Shown one piece after another: positions 36,865-44,216 of a DNA stretch of 64,000 nucleotides. Below the pieces are notes generated by a model. That model was not told the origin of the DNA and did no database searches. It was given only the letters and a program-made list of their open reading frames with translations. Position 1 is the stretch's first letter. Every line of letters starts with the position of its first letter. This DNA comes from Planctomicrobium piriforme (GTDB taxonomy: Bacteria > Planctomycetota > Planctomycetia > Planctomycetales > Planctomycetaceae). A program made the translations under genes and the position numbers. The stretch spans positions 1 through 64,000 of the forward strand of contig CAMATH010000023.1 of assembly GCA_945860955.1 (NCBI GenBank). Direction: 5' to 3'.

Positions 36865-39297
36865 ATGCGCCGCCGGGTGTTTGTAAGCGCTGTTTCGGCC
36901 GAGTTGAAGCGTTATCGCGAACTCGCCGCCCAAAAACTTCAGCAGCGTGGCATCGAGCCGGTCTTTCAAGAGACGTTTGGCCTCACCGACCAGGAGATCA
37001 TGGCGCTGCTCCGCGACAAGATCGTCGGAACCGCTGCCGAACCAGGTTGCGACGCCATGCTCTGCCTGGTGGGCGACATCTACGGCGCGGAACCTTTCGC
37101 GCCGCTCCCCGACTGCCCCCGCCGATCGTTCACCCAGTGGGAATATTTCATCGCCCGCGAGAAGCAGATTCCCATCTATCGGCTGCTCACCACCAGCGAA
37201 TTCCAACCTCCGAACCCGGTCTCGCAGTCCGTCGAGCAGGCTGCCTTGCAGGCGGCGTACCGGAGCGAAATCACCTGTGACCAGAACTGGCGGCCGTTTG
37301 CCAACGTCCACGAAATGCGGGCCGAATTGGGCGAGTTGCGTTTTTCCTGGGAACCGCCGGGCGACCTTGGCCAACGCCCCTGCAACCTTCCCGCCAGCCT
37401 CGGTTCGCTGTTCATCGGGCGCGACGAGTTCCTGAAGACCCTGCGCGACAAACTGACGCAGCCGGTCGCCGCCGACCGCCGCGCGCTGGCGATCACTCCC
37501 CGGCAGGCGATTCACGGCTTGGGTGGGGTTGGTAAAACGCGGCTGGCGGTCGAGTACGCCCACGCCTACGCAGGCGAATACTCGGCTCTGCTGCACCTCT
37601 ACGCTGACTCGCCCACGTCGCTCGCCAGCAACCTGGCGCAACTGACCGGCGTGCTGCAAATCGCGGGACTCGAGACGGAGCCCGACGAACGGCGGATCGC
37701 CGCCGTCTGTGACTGGTTGAACCAGCGTGGCGACTGGTTTCTGTTGTTTGACAATGCCGATTCCGAGGAGGCGGCCAACGCGGTGATCGAGATTTTGAAT
37801 CGCCTGCGCGGCGGCCACGTGGTCATCACCAGTCGGCTGTCGAATTGGCCCGCCCTGGTCGAGCCGCTGCAACTCGACGTGGTCTCGCCCGAAAACGCTG
37901 TCGCCTATCTGCAACAGGCCGCCCCCCAGCGATCGTTCACCCCCGACGACGCCGAACAGGCGCGGCGGCTGGCTGAGGATGTCGATCGGCTGGCGCTCGC
38001 GCTGGAACAGTCGGCGGCGTACGTGAACCGATTTCGCATTTCGTTCGCCGAGTACCGCCGGCGCTGGCAGACGCAGGGTGAAAAAGTCCGCGGCTGGTAC
38101 GACGCGCGGGTGATGCAGTATCCCCGCAGCGTGGCGACGACCTGGAACACCACGGTCGACCAACTGACCCCGTCGGCCCGCAGTTTGCTGGAACTGCTGA
38201 GTTGGTTCTCGCCGGAACCGCTGCGGCGGGGGTGGCTGATGAACCAGAGCGCCGCCCAGTCGCTGGCGGAGGCCGGAGTTCACGAGGTTGAAGAAGCGCT
38301 GGTGGAACTGGCCGACGTCTCGATGATCCGACTCGATCAAACGGAATTGAGTGTGCATCGGCTGGTGCAGGAGGTGACGCGCGAGCGGATGGAACCAGAA
38401 CGACGGAACGAGCGAATGGCAAGGGTGTTTGTCCTTCTGGATGCGATCGAACCCGGAGTGCCGATGGATGTCCGGAACTGGCCCGTCTGGAATCCTCTGG
38501 CACCGCATGTGGCCGACTTGGTTGATCGAGCCGACAAGGCGGGGCAGACGCAACGAGCCGCCCGTTGGATGAACGAATTGGGGTTATTCTACCAACAGCG
38601 CATTCGGTTTCCCGAAGCCGAGCAGTTATATCGCCGCGCGCTGGCGATCGAGGAGCACTCGTACGGCCCAGAACACCCGGACGTCGCAATTCACCTCAAC
38701 CACCTGGCGCAGTTGCTCCAGGCCACGAACCGTCTGTCGGAGGCCGAGCCGCTGATGCGCCGCGCGCTGGCGATCGACGAGCACTCGTACGGCCCAGACC
38801 ACCCGAACGTCGCCATTCGCCTCAACAACCTGGCGCAGTTGCTCGAGGCCACGAACCGTCTGTCGGAGGCCGAGCCGCTGATGGCGCGGGGCGTCCGCAT
38901 TTTCGAAAAGTCACTCGGCGAAAACCACCCGAACGTTGCCACTGCCCTCAACAACCTGGCGCAGTTGCTCATGGCCACGAACCGTCTGTCGGAGGCCGAG
39001 CCGCTGATGCGCCGCGCGCTGGCGATCGACGAGCACTCGTACGGCCCAGAGCACCCTGACGTCGCCATTCGACTCAACAACCTGGCGCAGTTGCTACAGG
39101 CCACGAACCGTCTGTCGGAGGCCGAGCCGCTGATGGCGCGGGTCGTTCGAATCTTAGCACTCTTCGGCCATCGAACGGGGCATCCGCACCCACATATGTC
39201 GGTCGTGCTCCAGAACTACCAGCAACTCCTTTCGGCGATCAGTATCCCCGCGGAGGAAATCGACCACCGCGTGCGCGAAGCGTGTGGCGAGCCGTAA
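36865..39297 (+). CDS. STAND NTPase: DUF4062-like, NB-ARC, TPR protein
   Basis: This 810-residue protein has three parts. The N-terminal ~110 residues (R-R-V-F-V-S-A-V start, Y-R-x3-A, late G-D-I-Y-G) resemble DUF4062, an effector-like domain. An NB-ARC ATPase follows, with Walker A G-G-V-G-K224-T, a Walker B at about 292-297 (F-L-L-F-D-N), and T-S-R-L and winged-helix segments. The C-terminus carries five kinesin-light-chain-type TPR units of 42 residues, from about residue 564 to 773. Such STAND proteins switch on when the repeat domain senses a ligand; some act in antiphage defence, others in signalling. No second defence gene is adjacent. The ATG at 36865 follows a CAGG, which gives a plausible start. 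Confidence 0.85.
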   Translation: MRRRVFVSAVSAELKRYRELAAQKLQQRGIEPVFQETFGLTDQEIMALLRDKIVGTAAEPGCDAMLCLVGDIYGAEPFAPLPDCPRRSFTQWEYFIAREKQIPIYRLLTTSEFQPPNPVSQSVEQAALQAAYRSEITCDQNWRPFANVHEMRAELGELRFSWEPPGDLGQRPCNLPASLGSLFIGRDEFLKTLRDKLTQPVAADRRALAITPRQAIHGLGGVGKTRLAVEYAHAYAGEYSALLHLYADSPTSLASNLAQLTGVLQIAGLETEPDERRIAAVCDWLNQRGDWFLLFDNADSEEAANAVIEILNRLRGGHVVITSRLSNWPALVEPLQLDVVSPENAVAYLQQAAPQRSFTPDDAEQARRLAEDVDRLALALEQSAAYVNRFRISFAEYRRRWQTQGEKVRGWYDARVMQYPRSVATTWNTTVDQLTPSARSLLELLSWFSPEPLRRGWLMNQSAAQSLAEAGVHEVEEALVELADVSMIRLDQTELSVHRLVQEVTRERMEPERRNERMARVFVLLDAIEPGVPMDVRNWPVWNPLAPHVADLVDRADKAGQTQRAARWMNELGLFYQQRIRFPEAEQLYRRALAIEEHSYGPEHPDVAIHLNHLAQLLQATNRLSEAEPLMRRALAIDEHSYGPDHPNVAIRLNNLAQLLEATNRLSEAEPLMARGVRIFEKSLGENHPNVATALNNLAQLLMATNRLSEAEPLMRRALAIDEHSYGPEHPDVAIRLNNLAQLLQATNRLSEAEPLMARVVRILALFGHRTGHPHPHMSVVLQNYQQLLSAISIPAEEIDHRVREACGEP
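38554..39183 (+). repeat. Coding 126-bp repeats (five TPR units)
   Basis: Unit boundaries fall at 38554, 38680, 38806, 38932 and 39058, exactly 126 bases apart. Units 2 to 5 are nearly identical in DNA over long stretches, such as CTGTCGGAGGCCGAGCCGCT and GAGCACTCGTACGGCCCAGA, including third codon positions. The first unit is more diverged. Confidence 0.9.
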
Positions 39298-39354
39298 GGG
39301 CCTGTCCAAGATCAATTGCGTGGTTTGTGAGATCCTTCGAACAAACCGAATCAC

Positions 39355-39500
39355 CAGTGGTTAAGCAAAGTTGGCGGTCACGTGACATCGATTCAGCGAT
39401 CCGCGTCTGCCCCGAAGGGGCTTTATAGCCAAGCCCAGGGTTGGTCGAGCGAAGCGAGACCTACCCTGGGTCATGCGACAAACCGGTTCTTACCCTGAAA
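39355..39500. repeat. Family A repeat, copy 2
   Basis: It matches 13845-13990: the same GTTGGCGGTCA(C/T)GTGACAT lead, a CCCCGAAGGGG hairpin, and the CCCAGGGTTGGTCGAGCGAAG to CTACCCTGGG palindrome. Confidence 0.7.
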
Positions 39501-39589
39501 GGGTTATATTAGGGGCGAACGCGTGAATCGATCCATCAATGGTTCATGGATTCGTTCCGCAAATAGATGAGCTGTTCCTTCGTGCGATT

Positions 39590-39715
39590 GGGATGGAACC
39601 CTTTCAGGGTACGGTTCGGTGACGATTCACCAACCCAGGGTAGGTCTCGCTCCTCTCGACCAACCCTGGGCTATGGGATCAAACCCCGTTGGGGTCAATT
39701 GAAAGCGACTGTGCG
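39590..39715. repeat. Family A repeat, copy 3
   Basis: It contains CAACCCAGGGTAGGTCTCGC, the opposing CGACCAACCCTGGGCTATGG, and CCCCGTTGGGGTCAATTGAA, as in copy 1 but with the central palindrome inverted. Confidence 0.7.
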
Positions 39716-40002
39716 CGTCCCTGATGCGAATCAAGCCACCACAGGACGTGGCAGGGGTCTGAGTCGCGATCGAGGCGTGTCGTGTGAGCCACCGATCTCC
39801 TTCACCTGCCGGACGAGCCGGCAAGGGGTCGCTCGATGAAGACCCCGACTCCATCTCGCTCGCGGTATAAGGGCCGCGCGACGTCCGCAGTTGCCCCGTT
39901 GGTTCGATCGACCCGTGGGATGGATGCGAATGTCCCGTTCCAAGGACTCAGTTGACATTCCCAAAGGTACCGAAATTCAACAAGGTGGCCCCGCCGTCGG
40001 CT

Positions 40003-40120
40003 GCCCCAACGGGGCGAAATTCGATAGCCCAGGGTGTAGCCCCGTGTCTGGGCGAAGCCCAGATCCGGGGCGGAGCCCTGGGTTCGAAGACCGCCCACCG
40101 ACGTCAAGCCCCAACGGGGC
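40003..40120. repeat. Family A-related unit bracketed by GCCCCAACGGGGC
   Basis: Identical 13-base brackets stand at 40003-40015 and 40108-40120, enclosing several small inverted repeats (TCTGGGC/GCCCAGA and others). It is an inverted relative of the unit at 40246-40366. Confidence 0.7.
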
Positions 40121-40245
40121 GCAACCCGCATTGCCATGGTCACCGTACACCGCGACCACGATGACGCGTCGTATCACATGTTCTGCGAAAATGCGGTTTC
40201 GAAACGATTCGACGACATCGTGTGCGGGTCGCGTGGTTCGGTTGC

Positions 40246-40366
40246 GCCCCGTTGGGGCTTAACGGATATGTTGTGGTGGGACGCGTCCCAGGGCTGCGCC
40301 GAGGGTCAGGGCGATGCCCTGCCCCTCGGCTCCACCCTCGGCTATCGAATGACGCCCCGTTGGGGC
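40246..40366. repeat. Family A-related unit bracketed by GCCCCGTTGGGGC
   Basis: The brackets at 40246-40258 and 40354-40366 are the reverse complement of those of the previous unit. CTCGGCTATCGAATGACG near the end matches the complement of the other unit's start, so the two are in inverted orientation. Confidence 0.7.
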
Positions 40367-40462
40367 TACGCACGCGTGGCGGCCGCGTCCGTTGCACGTG
40401 TGACGGCGGTACGTCAAGTATGCGAAATTCCCGCACGACTTTTCCCGTGGTACCCTCACTCC

Positions 40463-41047
40463 ATGATCACCGCCGCTCCACCATCCGACATCGAGACGCT
40501 GGACCAATTGGTCGAGCGTCTGGGATCGGTTCCCCTCGAGCGGATCCGCTTACGCCCTGCTCCCGGGACGGCGACCGAGGCGGATCTTCTGGCGGAGGAC
40601 GCGGCGGGGCGGAGACTTTGCGAACTGGTCGACGGCGTCCTGGTGGAGAAACCCGCTGGCTTCCTTGAAAGTCGACTGGCGCACATTTTGGGATACTTGA
40701 TTGAATCTTACCTCGAACAAAACCGAATCGGGATCGTTTCTGGAGCCGATGGCCCCATCCGGTTGATCGTCGGGCTCGTTCGCATGCCGGATGTCGCCTT
40801 TTTTTCGCGCGGCCGCCTTCCGGGGGGGCAAATTCCGCGCGACGCCATCGCGAACGTCATTCCGGATCTGGCGGTCGAAGTGATCAGCCGCAAGAACACC
40901 GCAGCCGAGATGCGGCGGAAGGTTCGCGAATATTTCGAAGCGGGGGTTCGACTGGTCTGGCTGGTCGATGGAGTGGTTCCGCTTCGCGGGAACCACAACC
41001 GGAGCGACGACGCGGAGCGTCATCGCTACAAAACTGCCCCCCCTTGA
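40463..41047 (+). CDS. Uma2-family PD-(D/E)XK nuclease-like protein with aberrant C-terminus
   Basis: The protein has 194 residues from the ATG at 40463. The Uma2 core is clear: L-V-D-G early, the G-P-I-R-L strand, M-P-D-V-A-F-F, D-L-A-V-E-V-I-S with the next basic residue, and K-V-R-E-Y-F-E-A-G-V-R-L-V-W-L-V-D. These match the PD-(D/E)XK-like fold. After that point the usual tail (typically V-x-V-Y then a D-G-G-D-V-L-P-G-F block) is missing and is replaced by about 24 charged residues, so the 3' end seems truncated or frameshifted. The true function of Uma2 proteins is not established. It is convergent with the DUF4058 gene. Confidence 0.75.
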   Translation: MITAAPPSDIETLDQLVERLGSVPLERIRLRPAPGTATEADLLAEDAAGRRLCELVDGVLVEKPAGFLESRLAHILGYLIESYLEQNRIGIVSGADGPIRLIVGLVRMPDVAFFSRGRLPGGQIPRDAIANVIPDLAVEVISRKNTAAEMRRKVREYFEAGVRLVWLVDGVVPLRGNHNRSDDAERHRYKTAPP

Positions 41048-41065
41048 GCGGTGCGTGGCGGACAT

Positions 41066-41848
41066 TCAACGGCGTCCGTTTCGCCGCAGAATTTCGTCCG
41101 CCCAAGCGTCGTCGTCCCGCGTGAGTTTTGGTTTGGGAGGCAGCCGGTAATCAAGTCGACTGTAGCGCCCCTTGCGGTAGATCTCGTCGAACACCGACTG
41201 CAGAGGCAGAACGACGTCGGTGTCCGTCGGCCGTAAAGAGATGCCAATTGCCGGGAGCGGCTCACGCAGCGGCGCGACGTAGACTTCCGCCGCCGGTCGA
41301 TGGGTTCGCCGCACGCAGATCAAGGGGCGTCTCTGCAACTGTGCCGAGAGTCTTTCTTCTGGAACACGGACAACATGCGTCCGAGACCGAACCATGTCGA
41401 TTTCGACAAGATTCACGCCATTCGCGAGAACCTTTCGGGTTTTCGCGCGATACGCCTGTCGTCGCTTCAGACTGCCTTTATTCCCGGGACTCAACAACTC
41501 GACGACCGTGATCACCCGAGCTGCGTCGGAGTCGACGATTTCAAGTCGCCGCCAAGTCTGCGGTTCCTGGTCCAAAGGGATCAGCACGGGCGTCGCGACG
41601 GCACCCGCAGCCGCTTCTGCCGAAGCGACCAGCCGCCCCTCCGGTTCGACGACGGCGACATCGGTACGTCCAAAATTTGAAGCGTCCGCAGTGTCACCAT
41701 TGATGGCCAACTCTTCCTCGACTCGGGCTTGCAGATCGGCCGGCAGTTGTTCGTTCAGCAAATCACGGGCATAGACCATGAATGCGGTATGCACGTCGCC
41801 ACAGTACTGTTCCAACCAGGGATCGAGTCCAGGAAAGGGGCTGCTCAT
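41066..41848 (-). CDS. DUF4058 family protein
   Basis: The protein has 260 residues from the ATG at 41848 and begins with the family signature M-S-S-P-F-P-G-L-D-P-W-L-E. The internal V-E-L-L-S-P-G-N-K segment and the Y-R-L-P-P-K-P end are also typical. DUF4058 proteins are common in cyanobacteria and planctomycetes. The E-L-L-S-P-x-N-K element resembles PD-(D/E)XK core strands, as in Uma2, but activity is unproven. It faces the Uma2-like gene with 18 bases between them. Confidence 0.85.
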   Translation of the reverse strand: MSSPFPGLDPWLEQYCGDVHTAFMVYARDLLNEQLPADLQARVEEELAINGDTADASNFGRTDVAVVEPEGRLVASAEAAAGAVATPVLIPLDQEPQTWRRLEIVDSDAARVITVVELLSPGNKGSLKRRQAYRAKTRKVLANGVNLVEIDMVRSRTHVVRVPEERLSAQLQRRPLICVRRTHRPAAEVYVAPLREPLPAIGISLRPTDTDVVLPLQSVFDEIYRKGRYSRLDYRLPPKPKLTRDDDAWADEILRRNGRR

Positions 41849-41977
41849 TTCCAACCGTGTGCAAGAAGGCTGTCGCATCGATCCGCACAGTATACCACCG
41901 CCGACGATGGGACTCCCGCGACCGAGCAACCACTCGAGCAAAATGCCCGCCCCCCTCTTCCTACCTCGATCGGCGGA

Positions 41978-43444
41978 CTACCGCTCAATCACCGTCAGTT
42001 CCGAGGTCGTCGCCGGTTGCGGATTCAGGGAACTGGTGACACTGGCCGTCAGTTGCACGCGGCCCGCGGAGACTCCTTCGACTTCAATGACGCCGATAAG
42101 TTCTTCGTCCGCCGGGAGACAGTCGACCGGGTCGAAGATCAGCTTGTCGTCCCGGACGGAGTATTGAACTTCCAGTTCTTCGTCCCCCCGTTTCAGCTTC
42201 GCAGAGAGGACGACTAGTTCCTCCGGCAGCCTAATTTCAATCGCCACTTTTCGCGCGGATTTGACGTCGAGGTTTTTCACACGCAGGTCATAGATCCCGC
42301 GACTTCCCACGCGGAACGGCTCGACCCGGTCCGAGAGTTTCACCGTCAGCGATCCCGATTGCGCTGCGACTTCCACGCACGCTTCCTCTTGTTCGGGTTC
42401 CATTCCCGGCGAGGTGATCTCAGCACGCACACAGGCGCGGCGGGCGGGAGACTTGCAGTCAAATTCCACTTGAATCTGCCGCTTCGCCCCCGCTTCCAGT
42501 GTTCCCAGGTCCCAGGTCAAAATCGGACTCCCCGGTGTGCCAACCGCCCCTTCGGTCACATCTCGCGGCTCGAAGACACGATCGAAAGAGATTTGAAGCT
42601 GCACCCGTTCTCGGGGCTTGTCTGAAGGGTTTCCCACATTGATGACAAACTCGGCTCGGTCGGTTTCGACACGCTTCGTCGGCCCCAGAATCTCGAGTGA
42701 GAATTGCCGATCGAAAAACTCGACGCAGACTTTGCGTTCGACCGTTGGTGGATCGCAGTCACGATGGCCTTCGGGTTGCAACCGAAAGACACAGCATTTC
42801 GATCCAGAGGAATCGGCGATCAACGACAGATCCCACTCTTTGGTCTCTCCCTGCTCCAGTCGGCCGGTCGTGGCGGCCAGTTCGTCGGAGTCGGATCCCG
42901 GGAATCTCACGCCTTGGGGAAGACGGCAGACGACACTCAGATTGTTCGCCGGCTCCGCTGTGCTGTTACGCAGCGTGATATGGTAAGTCGTCAGCCGATC
43001 GACCGCGGACTGGTCCGGAGCGCGAACCTCCAGCTCCAGTTCGCCGATGGGAATAATCTCTTCCAGGTCGATGGACGGAACCGAGAGCTTCCCGGAGGTT
43101 CGGGGTTCTGTTTCGGTCGGCTCAGTGGGGGTATCGGTCTCTTCCAAATGACGGCCAGGATCGACGTCAGTGGAGTCGGTCGGGTTCGGTTGTTGTGCTT
43201 CTTGGGGCTGGCGAGGTTCGATTTTCGACCGATCACCGGACGGAGGGCGCCTGGGAGAAGCCGGGCGCTGAACCCGGCCGGGCTGCGCTCCCAAGGGGGC
43301 GGTTGTACTGCTCCTCGAAGACTCGATCGGTTCCGCCCAGCGGAACGTTTGCTGAGAACGGCCCATCCCCGCGCAGCCGGTCAGACAAACCAGCACCAGT
43401 GCCAGTCCGGATCTGAATCGTGATGGCGGTGAATGCGAACGCAT
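41978..43444 (-). CDS. Lipoprotein with DUF11-type beta-sandwich repeats
   Basis: The 488-residue protein starts at the ATG at 43444. The signal peptide ends in a lipobox L-T-G-C, so it is probably a lipoprotein. A Pro/Thr/Glu-rich linker follows (about residues 35-110). Three or more DUF11/Ig-like segments come next, each with the N-S/N-P-x-D turn and a late G-x2-R strand, for example around residues 130, 250 and 390. Such proteins probably act at the cell surface. It is divergent from the thioredoxin gene. Confidence 0.72.
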   Translation of the reverse strand: MRSHSPPSRFRSGLALVLVCLTGCAGMGRSQQTFRWAEPIESSRSSTTAPLGAQPGRVQRPASPRRPPSGDRSKIEPRQPQEAQQPNPTDSTDVDPGRHLEETDTPTEPTETEPRTSGKLSVPSIDLEEIIPIGELELEVRAPDQSAVDRLTTYHITLRNSTAEPANNLSVVCRLPQGVRFPGSDSDELAATTGRLEQGETKEWDLSLIADSSGSKCCVFRLQPEGHRDCDPPTVERKVCVEFFDRQFSLEILGPTKRVETDRAEFVINVGNPSDKPRERVQLQISFDRVFEPRDVTEGAVGTPGSPILTWDLGTLEAGAKRQIQVEFDCKSPARRACVRAEITSPGMEPEQEEACVEVAAQSGSLTVKLSDRVEPFRVGSRGIYDLRVKNLDVKSARKVAIEIRLPEELVVLSAKLKRGDEELEVQYSVRDDKLIFDPVDCLPADEELIGVIEVEGVSAGRVQLTASVTSSLNPQPATTSELTVIER

Positions 43445-43586
43445 GGTGAGTCTGTTTGATCCGGGGAATCGGTCCAATGAAACTCTAGCACGCAATTGGC
43501 GTGATGCGCAAATTCCGAAGGAATTCACCCTGGAAGTTGTGGGGGGATTCTTCCGGAGATGCCGATAAATCCTTCTGGAGAATACC

Positions 43587-44207
43587 ATGCACAAAACCGC
43601 CCACTGGCTGTTCGCGATTTCGTTGGGAATTGGCGTCGGATTCCAGAGCCTGTACGCCGCGGAAAAGCCCAAGTCCCCCAGCCAGAAACCTCTCTCCCGG
43701 GCTGCCGGTGCGGCGGCGAACGCGCGGACCCGTGTTCCCGATACGGGAACCAGTCGTGGGAATGTACAAAAGGCCTCTGCGGAAAAAGCCGACGAGGTTC
43801 TCTGGGCGAAGGATCCGAAGTCGGCCTATAAGATGGCGCAGGCGACTGGGCAGCCGATGTTACTGGTGTTCAGTGGCAAAAGGTGCAGTTGGTGCCGAAA
43901 GTTGGAACGAGAGACGCTGGCCGACTCCAAAGTGGTCGACTTGGTGAATGGCAAATTCATCCCGCTGCACATCGACGTGGACGAACATCCAGAGATCAGT
44001 GAAGCGTTGGAAGTGGAGGGGTTGCCGACGACGGTGGTACTGACTCCGGACGGCGAGGTTCTGGCATCGGCTTCGGGTTTTCAGCCCGCATCGAAGTATC
44101 AGAAGACGTTGAAGACGGCGCTTGCCAAACAGGAGGCGACCGGGGGGCGGGAAATCCAGCAGGTGGGGGGCGATGTTCCGCTTGAGAACCCTTCCAAGAG
44201 ACGGTAG
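43587..44207 (+). CDS. Exported thioredoxin-fold protein
   Basis: This 206-residue protein has a signal peptide (ALFAISLGIGVGFQS-type region, ending ALYAA) and a disordered Ser/Arg/Lys-rich segment to about residue 70. A thioredoxin-like domain of the DUF255/DsbD-gamma type follows, with an active site C100-S-W-C103 and the cis-Pro in G-L-P-T-T. It should reduce or form disulfides, or act as a chaperone, in the periplasm. The disordered 594-residue protein gene follows 9 bases later, so the two are probably co-transcribed. Confidence 0.82.
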   Translation: MHKTAHWLFAISLGIGVGFQSLYAAEKPKSPSQKPLSRAAGAAANARTRVPDTGTSRGNVQKASAEKADEVLWAKDPKSAYKMAQATGQPMLLVFSGKRCSWCRKLERETLADSKVVDLVNGKFIPLHIDVDEHPEISEALEVEGLPTTVVLTPDGEVLASASGFQPASKYQKTLKTALAKQEATGGREIQQVGGDVPLENPSKRR

Positions 44208-44216
44208 ACTCTTGGG

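Larger units (their letters stand above)
39298..40462. other. Intergenic region with several family A repeats
   Basis: These 1165 bases hold no frame I would call a gene; the frames present are read through repeat DNA. At least four hairpin repeat units are listed separately. About 290 bases between 39716 and 40002 show no recognisable feature. Confidence 0.55.

Noticed and set aside
36853-38553. Minus-strand frame of 566 codons opposite the STAND gene
   Set aside because: The plus strand has Walker motifs and TPR units; the minus frame has no family features.
38680-39183. Possible CRISPR-like array from 126-base periodicity
   Set aside because: The period is a whole number of TPR codons (42) in one open frame, with no spacers.
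39567-40143. Small frames on both strands across the repeats
   Set aside because: They are read through hairpin repeat DNA, share peptides only because the repeats do, and have no start signals.
35910-40462. Insertion sequence or prophage as source of the island
   Set aside because: No transposase, integrase, terminal inverted repeat with target duplication, or phage gene could be found.
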